A DNA stretch of 14,446 nucleotides from NCBI GenBank assembly GCA_016840385.1, contig JAEOSL010000086.1, positions 1-14,446 on the forward strand, read 5' to 3'. The translations under genes were made by a program, and so were the position numbers. The DNA comes from Candidatus Thorarchaeota archaeon (GTDB taxonomy: Archaea; Asgardarchaeota; Thorarchaeia; Thorarchaeales; Thorarchaeaceae). The notes under the pieces were generated by a model that was not told where the DNA came from, made no database searches, and saw nothing but the letters and a program-made list of their open reading frames with translations. This document shows positions 1 through 6,439 of this stretch, one piece after another (the stretch's first letter is position 1; each line of letters starts with the position of its first letter).

Positions 1-201
1 ATCCATGTTCGTGAGCGCGCCCACACACCCGTACACTGGGTCCACTGTGTTCCACTGGTTCTTAGGATTCCACCGAACACGGGCAACTCTACGTCGTACA
101 ATTCCCACTGGACCTGAGTAGTCTATCCATACCTCAGCCCGCTTGCGTGAGGGATTCACACCAAGTTCGATTGGCTTGAGAAGCTCGGTTTCAATATTCA
201 C
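1..201 (-). CDS. Partial radical-SAM-like protein, second tandem paralogue
   Basis: An open frame of 67 codons runs from a GTG at 201 off the left edge. The GTG overlaps the TGA stop of the upstream gene (GTGA junction), which implies translational coupling. The visible part resembles residues ~23-82 of that neighbour: both have an Arg/Val-rich strand, then a segment reading NTVDPVYGCVGALTN here and NHLDTVRGCPGGASN there (7 of 15 identical, including the first Cys of the putative cluster motif). I infer a tandem duplicate of the same family. The catalytic part lies outside the window, so function is unassigned beyond this similarity. Confidence 0.6.
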   Translation of the reverse strand, partial: MNIETELLKPIELGVNPSRKRAEVWIDYSGPVGIVRRRVARVRWNPKNQWNTVDPVYGCVGALTNMD

Positions 202-1145
202 CAACCAGCACCCCCCAGATTGAACATGCACTGATGCCCACAATTCCAGCAATTGGTAAGACAACCTGCGGTCTCAGTGTACCGAGAGGTGAGGAACTTC
301 TTCCCACTTCGCCAACGATTGGTGATTTTCCCAGAGGTGTTGGACTTGACCCCTTGGACCTTGCTCAGGTCGAAGAGATGGATGAAGGGATTGGTCCCAC
401 GAAAGCGTAATGGTTGCTGGAGCACGTTGGGCAGGGACATGAGGTCGTCTTGGATTTCCCACAGGGGAGAATCTTCCACAAAGGGAGTAGTGACCACACG
501 ACGAACGGAGCGGCCTCCAAGGTCTTCATACCTTTCAAGAGCATCAATGATGATGTCAATATGCTCCTGTGGATCAAGAGCAGACAGTGACCCGTGGATG
601 ATTGCTTCGCTCTTTGCCATGAGTGCAAGCTCATAATCCGAGGGAACCTTCCAGAATCGAGTGAGAAATATCGTGGTGATGTCGTATTGATCAGCAAAGC
701 GCATGGTCCTGATTCCAAGAGGCCAGTCGGTTGAGGGGTCTCCTGTGACTCCATTCCGTACACACTCACCAACAAGCTGGTCGAGTTGCCTGCCCAGAGG
801 TTTCTCTTTCAGAATCATGCTCACTGGAATATCGAAGAGTTTGTGGAATCTCCTGCTTGCTTCCTTGGCATAGCAATCCCCAAAACATCCGCGCCCAAGA
901 TTTGATGCACCACCGGGACAACCTCGCACAGTATCAAGGTGATTGCCACCCTTGCGAATCTCTCTCCTACCCCATACCCTTGTGATGTCTGTCTTCACTG
1001 ACTTGATGGTCCCTGTGACCTTGATTGCCTGTAGTTTGTAAGGTTCCCATGGACGAGCAGATGGTTCTAGTTCAACGGGATGAGAGAACTCACCAAGGGT
1101 AGGACCAGTGTACCCGAACTGAGTGAGTGTAACCTGCCCCGACAT
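198..1145 (-). CDS. Cys-rich radical-SAM-like protein (phage Gp37/Gp68, DUF5131-like)
   Basis: A 315-residue protein with two cysteine groups. C76-x10-C87-x3-C91 is followed by Tyr-Ala, which recalls the N-terminal iron-sulfur motif of the phage Gp37/Gp68 (DUF5131) group of radical-SAM-like proteins. A second group, C295-x3-C299-x2-C302-x3-C306, lies at the extreme C-terminus. Between them are a GDPSTDW segment (~135-141) and a strand-turn IIHGSLSALD (~183-192), both reminiscent of radical-SAM barrel strands. The family assignment is by motif memory and is tentative; the substrate is unknown. A TATAAAAG box at 1167-1174 centred ~26 bases from the ATG suggests a leaderless transcript. The gene is coupled to a truncated paralogue downstream. 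A role in an integrated virus or plasmid is possible. Confidence 0.55.
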   Translation of the reverse strand: MSGQVTLTQFGYTGPTLGEFSHPVELEPSARPWEPYKLQAIKVTGTIKSVKTDITRVWGRREIRKGGNHLDTVRGCPGGASNLGRGCFGDCYAKEASRRFHKLFDIPVSMILKEKPLGRQLDQLVGECVRNGVTGDPSTDWPLGIRTMRFADQYDITTIFLTRFWKVPSDYELALMAKSEAIIHGSLSALDPQEHIDIIIDALERYEDLGGRSVRRVVTTPFVEDSPLWEIQDDLMSLPNVLQQPLRFRGTNPFIHLFDLSKVQGVKSNTSGKITNRWRSGKKFLTSRYTETAGCLTNCWNCGHQCMFNLGGAGW

Positions 1146-1166
1146 GTCTCAGTGTCTTGCTCGCAG

Positions 1167-1174
1167 CTTTTATA
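1167..1174 (-). promoter_or_regulatory. TATA box of the radical-SAM-like gene pair
   Basis: On the minus strand this reads TATAAAAG, a strong archaeal TATA-box match. Its centre is ~26 bases upstream of the ATG at 1145, so the expected transcription start coincides with the start codon (leaderless). There is no Shine-Dalgarno match in between. Confidence 0.55.
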
Positions 1175-1297
1175 CTCATACAAATCAGAGGTCGGCCACA
1201 CATTCCGTAGATACACTCTCCCGAGCTATATTCCAACTTGGATTCACTATAGTAGAGCGAGAGAAAGACCTTTCTAGTTTCGCAAGTTGTTAAAATT

Positions 1298-1807
1298 ATG
1301 CAATTGGAACTTGATCCGCTCTCAATGTTGGTCGGAGGCATCCTTACAATCTTGGGAATCGTCATTATGATTGGTATTCAGAAGGGGGCTGAATTTTCGT
1401 ACCGAGCACTTGGGAATAGGATATTAGAGTGGTACCGAAAACCTAGGAGTGGATTACAAGTTGAAGTTGTTGATAGGGTTCATACTCGTGAACGTGGTAG
1501 GAATATAATATGGGTTCAACTTGAACTAATGAATCAGAAAAAATCAGTATCGAGAATCAGTAGTATTTTGATAAAGGATAAGAAAGGGCACGAGTTGGAA
1601 TGCCAATCTGATTACAAGGAGCAATTTGAAATCTATAGCAACGATAGTATGACTTGGTCATGTTTTTGTCAAGATGAACGCGGAAAGGATTGTGACAAGT
1701 TGAAGTTGAAACTTGAAGTTTCACGAAGAGAAGGGAAGAAAATAAAGAAGAAGTTTCTATCATTTAGAGTAGATGAAAAGAATTTTCCTGCAAGAACAAG
1801 GTGGTGA
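1298..1807 (+). CDS. Hypothetical protein with one N-terminal membrane segment
   Basis: A 169-residue protein I do not recognise. Residues ~8-27 form one hydrophobic membrane segment of Leu/Ile/Gly/Val, followed by a basic stretch (~42-50) and a ~120-residue charged domain with alternating beta-like strands. The domain holds three closely placed cysteines (in the run CFCQDERGKDC, ~141-151) and a Lys-rich tail. The topology is probably N-anchored with a soluble domain; charges flanking the helix favour the cytoplasm, but this is not certain. It is transcribed divergently from the radical-SAM-like gene, across a 152-base spacer containing an AT-rich CACTATAG at ~1247. The next gene begins 63 bases downstream with its own promoter. 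Confidence 0.6.
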   Translation: MQLELDPLSMLVGGILTILGIVIMIGIQKGAEFSYRALGNRILEWYRKPRSGLQVEVVDRVHTRERGRNIIWVQLELMNQKKSVSRISSILIKDKKGHELECQSDYKEQFEIYSNDSMTWSCFCQDERGKDCDKLKLKLEVSRREGKKIKKKFLSFRVDEKNFPARTRW

Positions 1808-1815
1808 GCGTATTA

Positions 1816-1870
1816 GTACCCAACCACACATTTTCTACGAGCTTAAATCGTCCATACAACACAGGAGTAC
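1816..1870 (+). promoter_or_regulatory. Duplicated promoter block, copy A
   Basis: The block from GTACCC (1816) to the ATG at 1871 has a twin at 2962-3019 of exactly the same length. 29 of the first 33 positions match, covering GTACCC-ACCACACATTT and TACGAGCTTA. The shared CTTAAAT (1842-1848) is TATA-like, centred ~26 bases before the ATG. GGAG also sits just before the start. The conserved upstream 20 bases are a likely factor-binding site. Confidence 0.55.
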
Positions 1871-2314
1871 ATGACCACTCCCAAGCGTTGCCCAACCTGC
1901 AAGTCCACAGATACGGTTTTACTACTCAAGCACCCTATCGAGGAATACCTGAAGTATGCCTGTGGATCATGCGCTCGGAAGTCAATTCCCAGAGGTGCAA
2001 CCGTTGCCATGTTCGACAATCGCACAGATGGATCTAGGTGGTACATTCCCATCACCCGCGAGGAAGACATCATCGAAATGGAACGGATTGGAGCTTGGGC
2101 ACAGAAGCAGGGAAAGAATAAGGTGGGTCTCTACGTGTACACTAACTGGCGTTTGCAGACAGGGGTGGGACCTGTGAGTTTCAGTTTCGGTCATGAGAAC
2201 AGCATGGAGTTTTTGAAAGATAGAAAGGAGTGGTTGATGAAGGAACTTCCGGTCCTTTCAGGCTCGATTACCAAGGTCTCCCCTGATGTTTACCAAGCCA
2301 CCCTTGATTTCTAG
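1871..2314 (+). CDS. Zinc-ribbon hypothetical protein
   Basis: A 147-residue protein. The N-terminus has CPTC (~7-10) and CGSC (~31-34), giving a CxxC-x20-CxxC zinc ribbon. A ~110-residue domain follows with Trp/Tyr-rich strands (VGLYVYTNW, VGPVSFSFG) and a helical segment MEFLKDRKEWLMKEL. I do not recognise the second domain. Zinc ribbons of this type occur in nucleic-acid-binding proteins, but no function can be assigned. The start is supported by AGGAG four bases before the ATG and by exact alignment with the start of the gene at 3017, which shares its promoter block. A T-rich stretch follows the stop. Confidence 0.6.
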   Translation: MTTPKRCPTCKSTDTVLLLKHPIEEYLKYACGSCARKSIPRGATVAMFDNRTDGSRWYIPITREEDIIEMERIGAWAQKQGKNKVGLYVYTNWRLQTGVGPVSFSFGHENSMEFLKDRKEWLMKELPVLSGSITKVSPDVYQATLDF

Positions 2315-2341
2315 TGAGTTGTTCTTGCTTTTTGGGCCATT

Positions 2342-2358
2342 GATTTTTTTCTTTTTGG
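2342..2358 (+). terminator. Oligo-T terminator candidate
   Basis: Runs of seven and five T separated by one C start ~30 bases after the stop at 2314, the kind of U-tract that ends archaeal transcription. A short AAATGG/CCATTT inverted repeat lies just after it. Confidence 0.4.
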
Positions 2359-2403
2359 AAAAGGAAATGGGTCCATCCATTTTCTGGACACAGACTATCA
2401 AGC

Positions 2404-2435
2404 TAACTGGAGTTAATCATTGTGAATCCAAGTTG
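2404..2435 (+). repeat. 32-base partly palindromic repeat, copy 1
   Basis: One of four same-length copies (others at 2507, 2812, 2894). It has AATCAT at position 12, TGAA at 20 and terminal AGTTG. The left arm TAACTGGA mirrors the right arm in part. Confidence 0.5.
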
Positions 2436-2506
2436 ACTCTTGAGCCAGAATGTGTAGGTCCAAATCTTTTCTGAGCGCTCACTCGAACTCTTTGTGAGGA
2501 TTTAGG

Positions 2507-2538
2507 CAACTGGAATGAACCATCGTGAATTCTAGTTG
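2507..2538 (+). repeat. 32-base partly palindromic repeat, copy 2
   Basis: The best palindrome of the four: CAACTGGAAT at the left mirrors ATTCTAGTTG at the right, with 24 of 32 positions identical to the reverse complement. AACCAT is at position 12 and TGAA at 20. Confidence 0.55.
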
Positions 2539-2663
2539 GAATCTATGATATTTGAAGAGGAAATCGTACTAGAATCCTGCAACTATGGAGAGATATGGTC
2601 AATTATCCGTACCCTACCTCAGATTATTACGAGCTTATTAGGCATCCGTAGGAATAGAGAATC

Positions 2664-2740
2664 AGTGGTGAGGGTCTATTTTTGTAGCCTCGATTACGAA
2701 ACTTCCCCCTCATACCACCCCTCACCACTCTCTTTTTTCC
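2664..2740 (+). terminator. Long-loop inverted repeat followed by T6
   Basis: Perfect 11-base arms AGTGGTGAGGG (2664-2674) and CCCTCACCACT (2719-2729) enclose a 44-base loop and are followed by CTCTTTTTTCC. This could be a terminator or the 3' end of a structured RNA. It lies at the centre of the repeat-bearing intergenic region, with no clear gene upstream to terminate. Confidence 0.4.
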
Positions 2741-2811
2741 TGTTTGCTAAGGTTAATCCCAGTTTGTTCGAAATGAGAAACGAAATTGAACTCCCTCCTT
2801 GATTCATTCAG

Positions 2812-2843
2812 CATCTACGGATAACCATAATGAACCGCAGTTG
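2812..2843 (+). repeat. 32-base partly palindromic repeat, copy 3
   Basis: Same length and register as the other copies: AACCAT at position 12, TGAA at 20, terminal AGTTG. The left arm has diverged and is barely palindromic. Confidence 0.45.
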
Positions 2844-2893
2844 ACCTTCCGGGAGTATCCTCGAAGGTAGTGAAGGTTGTTGCTCTTGTCAAG

Positions 2894-2925
2894 TGAGTGC
2901 TGTTAACCATGTTGAATTCTAGTTG
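2894..2925 (+). repeat. 32-base partly palindromic repeat, copy 4
   Basis: AACCAT at position 12 and a right arm TGAATTCTAGTTG identical to copy 2; the left arm has diverged. It lies ~70 bases before promoter block B. Confidence 0.5.
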
Positions 2926-2961
2926 TTTGTAGAACCCGTGTAATCTCATACTATTTAATTT

Positions 2962-3016
2962 GTACCCGACCACACATTTCTTACGAGCTTATATTGAGCG
3001 GTCTCCACAAAGGAGC
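2962..3016 (+). promoter_or_regulatory. Duplicated promoter block, copy B
   Basis: Twin of the block at 1816-1870, with the ATG at exactly the same distance (offset 55). CTTATAT at 2988-2994 is TATA-like, ~26 bases before the ATG. The match fixes the start of the gene at 3017 and implies co-regulation of the two genes. Confidence 0.55.
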
Positions 3017-3313
3017 ATGAGGGGCACATCAAACAACCTAACCTGCTATGATTGTCGTGAGTGCATCGACGCTCAGGGAACAAGTCATGGCTTTTGTAAA
3101 ATCGAAAAAGCACCAATCGGTGGATTGGATTGGAATGACGAGGATTTTGACAAGTTTCCTGCACACATTCCCCCTAGAATTGCTGGAGATTGCTGGAAGT
3201 TTGGACCGAGTACTCCCTTCGCATTACGGACTACTCACCTTATCATCTATGTCACTACTGCGGAACGCCTGAGAGAGGTCTTTGGAAATCTCAAGGGAGG
3301 TTCACCCAAGTGA
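3017..3313 (+). CDS. Small Cys-rich putative metal-binding protein
   Basis: A 98-residue protein starting at the ATG at 3017. A longer frame opens at a TTG at 2960, but that part overlaps the duplicated promoter block, whose twin places the start here. Residues 10-27 contain C-x2-C-x2-C-x11-C, a likely zinc or iron-sulfur site, followed by an acidic stretch (DWNDEDFDKF) and a further DCWKF. I recognise no family. The frame's last ~35 residues overlap another open frame, shifted by -1, whose sequence (CHYCGTPERG) continues the cysteine theme. The real product may therefore be a longer protein broken by a frameshift near 3200-3240. Confidence 0.5.
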   Translation: MRGTSNNLTCYDCRECIDAQGTSHGFCKIEKAPIGGLDWNDEDFDKFPAHIPPRIAGDCWKFGPSTPFALRTTHLIIYVTTAERLREVFGNLKGGSPK

Positions 3314-3498
3314 TATTCATCAAGTGGCGTATCTCATGGTTCAATGGATTGGAGTATCAACAGGCAGAGTTCTGGCTTCCGAAAGGCGACGACCCAGAGA
3401 TACATATCAGAGCTTTGACTAATCTGGTTGAACTGAGCGCGCATGATGATGGGTGCAAGTACGACCTTGTTAAGATTGGGGAGCGTGAGTGTGATTGA
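3190..3498 (+). CDS. Hypothetical protein, possibly the frameshifted continuation of the preceding gene
   Basis: Open from a TTG at 3190 with a TAG 13 bases upstream in frame. It overlaps the previous frame by 124 bases, too much for a normal operon junction. It contains CHYCG (~residues 21-25) and a protein-like body with FIKWRISWFNGLEYQQAEFW and ELSAHDDGCKYDLV. No ribosome binding site precedes the TTG. I favour this being the C-terminal part of the gene starting at 3017, separated by a real or sequencing frameshift. Its stop TGA overlaps a TTG start of the next gene (TTGA), so the downstream portion is probably translated. No family recognised. Confidence 0.4.
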   Translation: MLEVWTEYSLRITDYSPYHLCHYCGTPERGLWKSQGRFTQVIFIKWRISWFNGLEYQQAEFWLPKGDDPEIHIRALTNLVELSAHDDGCKYDLVKIGERECD

Positions 3499-3845
3499 GT
3501 CCAGAGTTTACTCCCGTTGATTCGTGGGAAGAAGCAGAAGAGATGATGGACCAAGCAAACAGGACCGCAAATCAGGCAACCTTGAACTGGCAGTGGGAAC
3601 TCTTGAATCCGGGTTCCTACGCCATCAGGATTTCCAAGGGTCTGTTGATCTTCACCGAGATTACCCATGATTATAGTGAAGTGAGGATGCAGGGGTATAT
3701 CTATGGAAATCATTATTCTGTTGCATGTCCAGAGGGAGAGAGTGGTGATGCTCACAGGGCTGCCTTTCTTGCAGTGATTACACAGGATATGTTTGAGGCT
3801 GCAAGGAACTGTGGTTGGGTCATAACAACAGGGTTTGAAGGGTAA
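3495..3845 (+). CDS. Hypothetical soluble protein
   Basis: A 116-residue protein starting at a TTG that overlaps the previous stop (TTGA). GGGGAG lies ~11 bases upstream; an in-frame ATG pair at ~3541 is the alternative. The N-terminal third is helical and acidic (SWEEAEEMMDQANRTANQ). The rest alternates strands (YAIRISKGLLIFTEI, MQGYIYGNHYSVACP) and ends in a helix (AAFLAVITQDMFEAARNCGW). I do not recognise it. It closes the rightward accessory cluster and is followed by a hairpin plus T-rich tract. Confidence 0.5.
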   Translation: MSPEFTPVDSWEEAEEMMDQANRTANQATLNWQWELLNPGSYAIRISKGLLIFTEITHDYSEVRMQGYIYGNHYSVACPEGESGDAHRAAFLAVITQDMFEAARNCGWVITTGFEG

Positions 3846-3938
3846 TCCGAAACTCCTGGTATTACTAAGGACAAGTGTCCTAGATTTGCCATGCAGTGAT
3901 AGATCAAACACTACATTTCTTTTTGGTAAAAGAACTGA

Positions 3939-3986
3939 GGGCTGAGCACTTGGCTCAGTCCCCCAACAGCTTTTCATTTTTCATAT
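3939..3986 (+). terminator. Hairpin terminator after the accessory cluster
   Basis: GGG-CTGAGC, loop ACTTG, GCTCAG-T-CCC (3939-3962; one bulged T) is followed by GCTTTTCATTTTTCAT. The position ~95 bases after the stop at 3845 suits termination of the rightward genes. Confidence 0.5.
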
Positions 3987-4049
3987 TTCATTTCTTGAGC
4001 ACCGAGAAGGTAAGTTCAGAATTTATTTTCAAAATCAATTATCGATAGA

Positions 4050-4093
4050 AGAAATAAGAAAAAGAGAGGGTGGACCGGAGTTTCCCCCGGTCC
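4050..4093 (-). terminator. Hairpin terminator of the GTPase operon
   Basis: Perfect 7-base stem GGACCGG/CCGGTCC (4072-4078 with 4087-4093). Read leftward it is followed by ACCCTCTCTTTTTCTTATTTC. It lies 40 bases past the GTPase stop. Confidence 0.6.
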
Positions 4094-4133
4094 GGTTTCA
4101 TACTCCGTGGGCACGAAGAATGAAGCATAAATG

Positions 4134-4649
4134 CTACGCGTTCAGTAGCATGCGAGTCACGGATTCGAACATCTCGTTGACTCCCTCGCCGGTCTTTGCA
4201 GATACTTCCATCATGGTAGCACCAAATTCCTGCGCAAAGGCGAGTCCATCCTCTGGTGTGACACCAGTACCATTGCTCCGCTCATCGATCTTGTTTGCAA
4301 CAAAGAAGAACTTACAATCAGGGGCACTTTCCTGCACTCTACTAATCCAATCTTTCAGCCGCTCCATAGAGAAGAGGCGGGTTGCATCATAGACACAGAT
4401 CGCTACTCGTGCACCTCTGAAGTAGTCGCCAATAACTTCGCGGAATCGGGGTTGACCACCCATATCCCACAGCATCAAGGTTGCATCAGTATGGTCCACC
4501 TGGACCTTCTTGCTGGCAAAGTTCACACCGATTGTCATCTTCATGTCGTCTTCGAAGCGGTTCTCGGTGTAGCGAATGGTAAGGCTGGTCTTGCCAACCC
4601 CACCTTCACCGATGAGAATAGTCTTGTATATTGGTACCCTCATAGCCAT
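4134..4649 (-). CDS. Ras/Rab-type small GTPase
   Basis: A 171-residue single-domain small GTPase with all five G motifs: P-loop GEGGVGKTS (14-22), switch-I threonine T39 in MTIGVNF, G3 WDMGGQ (61-66) with the Ras Gln61 equivalent Q66, NKID (119-122) and SAK (150-152). The WDxxGQ form and length fit the Ras/Rab/Rho-like GTPases that are numerous in Asgard archaea. These act as GTP/GDP switches, probably at the membrane or cytoskeleton. No C-terminal cysteine is present, so no prenylation site is visible and attachment to membranes would need a partner. AGGTGA overlapping the upstream stop lies six bases before the ATG and fixes the start. Last gene of a four-gene operon; hairpin terminator downstream. 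Confidence 0.92.
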   Translation of the reverse strand: MAMRVPIYKTILIGEGGVGKTSLTIRYTENRFEDDMKMTIGVNFASKKVQVDHTDATLMLWDMGGQPRFREVIGDYFRGARVAICVYDATRLFSMERLKDWISRVQESAPDCKFFFVANKIDERSNGTGVTPEDGLAFAQEFGATMMEVSAKTGEGVNEMFESVTRMLLNA

Positions 4650-4659
4650 GAAGATTCAC

Positions 4660-6042
4660 CTACTCTCCAGTTGTTTTCAAGAGTCGGTCGGCTCGTCCAG
4701 TTACGCCTAGCCACCATAAGGTGTAAGCACCCAACATAAATGGAGCACCAATTAGGGTCATAGTCCAACCACCTGCGGTTCCCATGATAAGCATGAAAGT
4801 CCCTAATGCGAGGAACAATGCTCTACTGCGACCAGGAGTATCAGATTTCCTCATTCTCCACCAGAGCATACCGTAGAGGGCCAATGGAATGACTGTCTGA
4901 AGTATTCCTGTAATAGCCATCACGGGAGTTCGCATCGGAATATCATCCGGGAGAATACCCTGTGGCCAATAGACAACTATCTGAATTATTGGTGCTGCCA
5001 TGATGAGCGCAGGGAGTAAGAGAATTCTTTTCCAATTTAGCGCTACAAATGCACTGAGATTGAGAAGCATTGGAGCAGTTACTCCAAGTATCAAAGCAAC
5101 ATACTCAGCATTTACTCCACCCATGAATTCAATGTGATTCAATGCAACAATTAAGAGGGAAAATCCTGCAACGAAGAAGAACGTTCCTAGAGTCAGTGTT
5201 GCTTGATTTCTGCTACTTCTCCACCGTGTCATTGTATATGCTGAGGTTCCAATACCAATAACTGCTGCAATTGCAACTAATGTTACTACAAGTAACATAG
5301 CAGCATCAGCAACAACGGGTGAAACCAATAGATAGGACATGAAATAGAATAGTGAGCTTACGGTCATTGCATAGACAACAAGTTCTGCACTAATTCCGGT
5401 TTCTGGTAGTATTAAAGCTGTTATTAGCAAGGCAGGTCCATACAATCGTATGGCAAGAACTATTGCCACGATCTCAGGAGCAGTGTAACTCGTCATTACA
5501 AGAAGGAAGGGGTATGTCAAGGCCAGGATTGCAAATCCGAAACTTGTAACCCGCTTTGTCTTTACAGTCAGGTAAGTAAACAGCACAAATGGTATACCAA
5601 ATAATATCCCTGCAAAGATAGCTGTGAATTCACCGGTATAACCACCAAGTACACTAATTCCAGCTTGCTCCGCCAAGGCAACACAAATGATTGCACTCAT
5701 GATCACTAGTGGCAAAGCTCTTCCTCTGTTCCAACCAAGAATCATAGTAGCAGAAAGTGCGAATATGCCAGCACCAAGAACTACTACTAGATAGTACAAT
5801 GTTTCAATATCAAGAGATAGAGTCACACCAAATTGATAGTTCAATAATGATGCGATTCCAAGTAATAATATACCAATTGTAGCCACCCACAAAGGTCGCC
5901 CAAGGGATTTCTCTTCTTCTGGTAGTTGTTTGATTCTGTTCGAAGTAAATCTGTATAGCAGTACGGTCACCAGAAAGATACCTATTGCTGCTACAATCTC
6001 CGAAGCATACTGTACGGTTATTTGCATTTTTTTAGACCTCAT
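4660..6042 (-). CDS. Polytopic membrane protein (~14 helices) of the GTPase operon
   Basis: A 460-residue, very hydrophobic protein with about 14 predicted membrane segments (first at ~11-30, last at ~430-450), short loops and no large soluble domain. A charged loop at ~36-50 (NRIKQLPEEEKSLGR) follows helix 1. I recognise no transporter signature; the even spread of short helices could suit a transporter or a receptor-like scaffold. The ATG overlaps the stop of the longin-like gene (ATGA), and the GTPase gene starts 10 bases after its own stop, so it is co-translated with both. I infer a membrane component physically or functionally linked to the GTPase. The second methionine (residue 6) is the alternative start. 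Confidence 0.75.
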   Translation of the reverse strand: MRSKKMQITVQYASEIVAAIGIFLVTVLLYRFTSNRIKQLPEEEKSLGRPLWVATIGILLLGIASLLNYQFGVTLSLDIETLYYLVVVLGAGIFALSATMILGWNRGRALPLVIMSAIICVALAEQAGISVLGGYTGEFTAIFAGILFGIPFVLFTYLTVKTKRVTSFGFAILALTYPFLLVMTSYTAPEIVAIVLAIRLYGPALLITALILPETGISAELVVYAMTVSSLFYFMSYLLVSPVVADAAMLLVVTLVAIAAVIGIGTSAYTMTRWRSSRNQATLTLGTFFFVAGFSLLIVALNHIEFMGGVNAEYVALILGVTAPMLLNLSAFVALNWKRILLLPALIMAAPIIQIVVYWPQGILPDDIPMRTPVMAITGILQTVIPLALYGMLWWRMRKSDTPGRSRALFLALGTFMLIMGTAGGWTMTLIGAPFMLGAYTLWWLGVTGRADRLLKTTGE

Positions 6043-6428
6043 AGCATCTTAGATGCCCACTCGGTAGCACGCTTTGCGCTGGTTGAGACCTCGGTTGCTT
6101 TTTCACGAATCAACTCGATGGTTTCATCGGTAACAATCTCGCCAAGAGTTCCCTCAACGAGCTTGCTGAGCTGAGAATTTAGATCTGCTGCGTTCTTGTC
6201 ATTAATATCATGAATAGTAACAAGGAACACTCTGTCAGGTTTTGAGATGATTATTCTATAGTGCTCAAGGCTAAATTCCTTGAGATCCTTTCCGGATATT
6301 CTCTGACTATACATCTGTATTGCAGATAAGAACCCGCCAAAGAGAGCATCGTCCATCGAGAAATCACCAATCGGAATTGAGGCGAGTGTTTCGCCTCGAT
6401 CATTTACCAAATACACACTTTGTATCAA
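6039..6428 (-). CDS. Longin/roadblock-like regulator of the GTPase operon
   Basis: A 129-residue protein. The N-terminal half has the strand-strand-helix-strand order of longin/roadblock (profilin-like) folds: IQSVYLVNDRGETLASIPI, then a helix in DALFGGFLSAIQMYSQRI, then strands around FSLEHYRIIISKPDRVFLVTIH. The C-terminal ~45 residues are helical. In eukaryotes and in bacterial MglB such domains bind small GTPases or act as their regulators; Asgard archaea encode many. The fold call is by pattern and is moderately sure. The start is a TTG at 6428 preceded by AGGGGA nine bases upstream; the nearby ATG at 6433 is out of frame and stops at once. The stop overlaps the next start. Confidence 0.6.
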   Translation of the reverse strand: MIQSVYLVNDRGETLASIPIGDFSMDDALFGGFLSAIQMYSQRISGKDLKEFSLEHYRIIISKPDRVFLVTIHDINDKNAADLNSQLSKLVEGTLGEIVTDETIELIREKATEVSTSAKRATEWASKML

Positions 6429-6439
6429 ATTTGCATCCC

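Larger units (their letters stand above)
2315..3016. other. Gene-poor intergenic stretch with repeats
   Basis: About 700 bases without a convincing gene. The only open frame of note (2536-2802, 88 codons) has an unconvincing composition and overlaps repeat structures. The stretch contains an oligo-T tract, four copies of a 32-base repeat (two on each side of the centre), an 11-base inverted repeat followed by T6, and a promoter block at the right end. It may be a regulatory or replication-associated region, or the site of a non-coding RNA. Confidence 0.5.

Noticed and set aside
253..775. Several open frames antisense to or offset from the radical-SAM-like gene
   Set aside because: They overlap a gene with clear cysteine motifs, have Ser/Arg-rich composition and show no motifs of their own.
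2536..2802. 88-codon open frame in the gene-poor region
   Set aside because: Its start lies in a repeat copy, an inverted repeat with T6 lies inside it, there is no ribosome binding site, and the composition is not protein-like.
2404..2925. The four 32-base repeats as a CRISPR array
   Set aside because: Spacings are irregular (103, 305 and 82 bases), the copies are diverged, and no cas gene is present.
2960..3016. N-terminal extension of the small Cys-rich gene from a TTG
   Set aside because: This segment is the duplicated promoter block; the twin block shows that translation begins at the ATG at 3017.
3357..3977. 206-codon minus-strand open frame
   Set aside because: Ser/Cys/Pro/Leu-rich shadow antisense to the better-supported rightward frames; it also runs through the terminator hairpin at 3939-3962.
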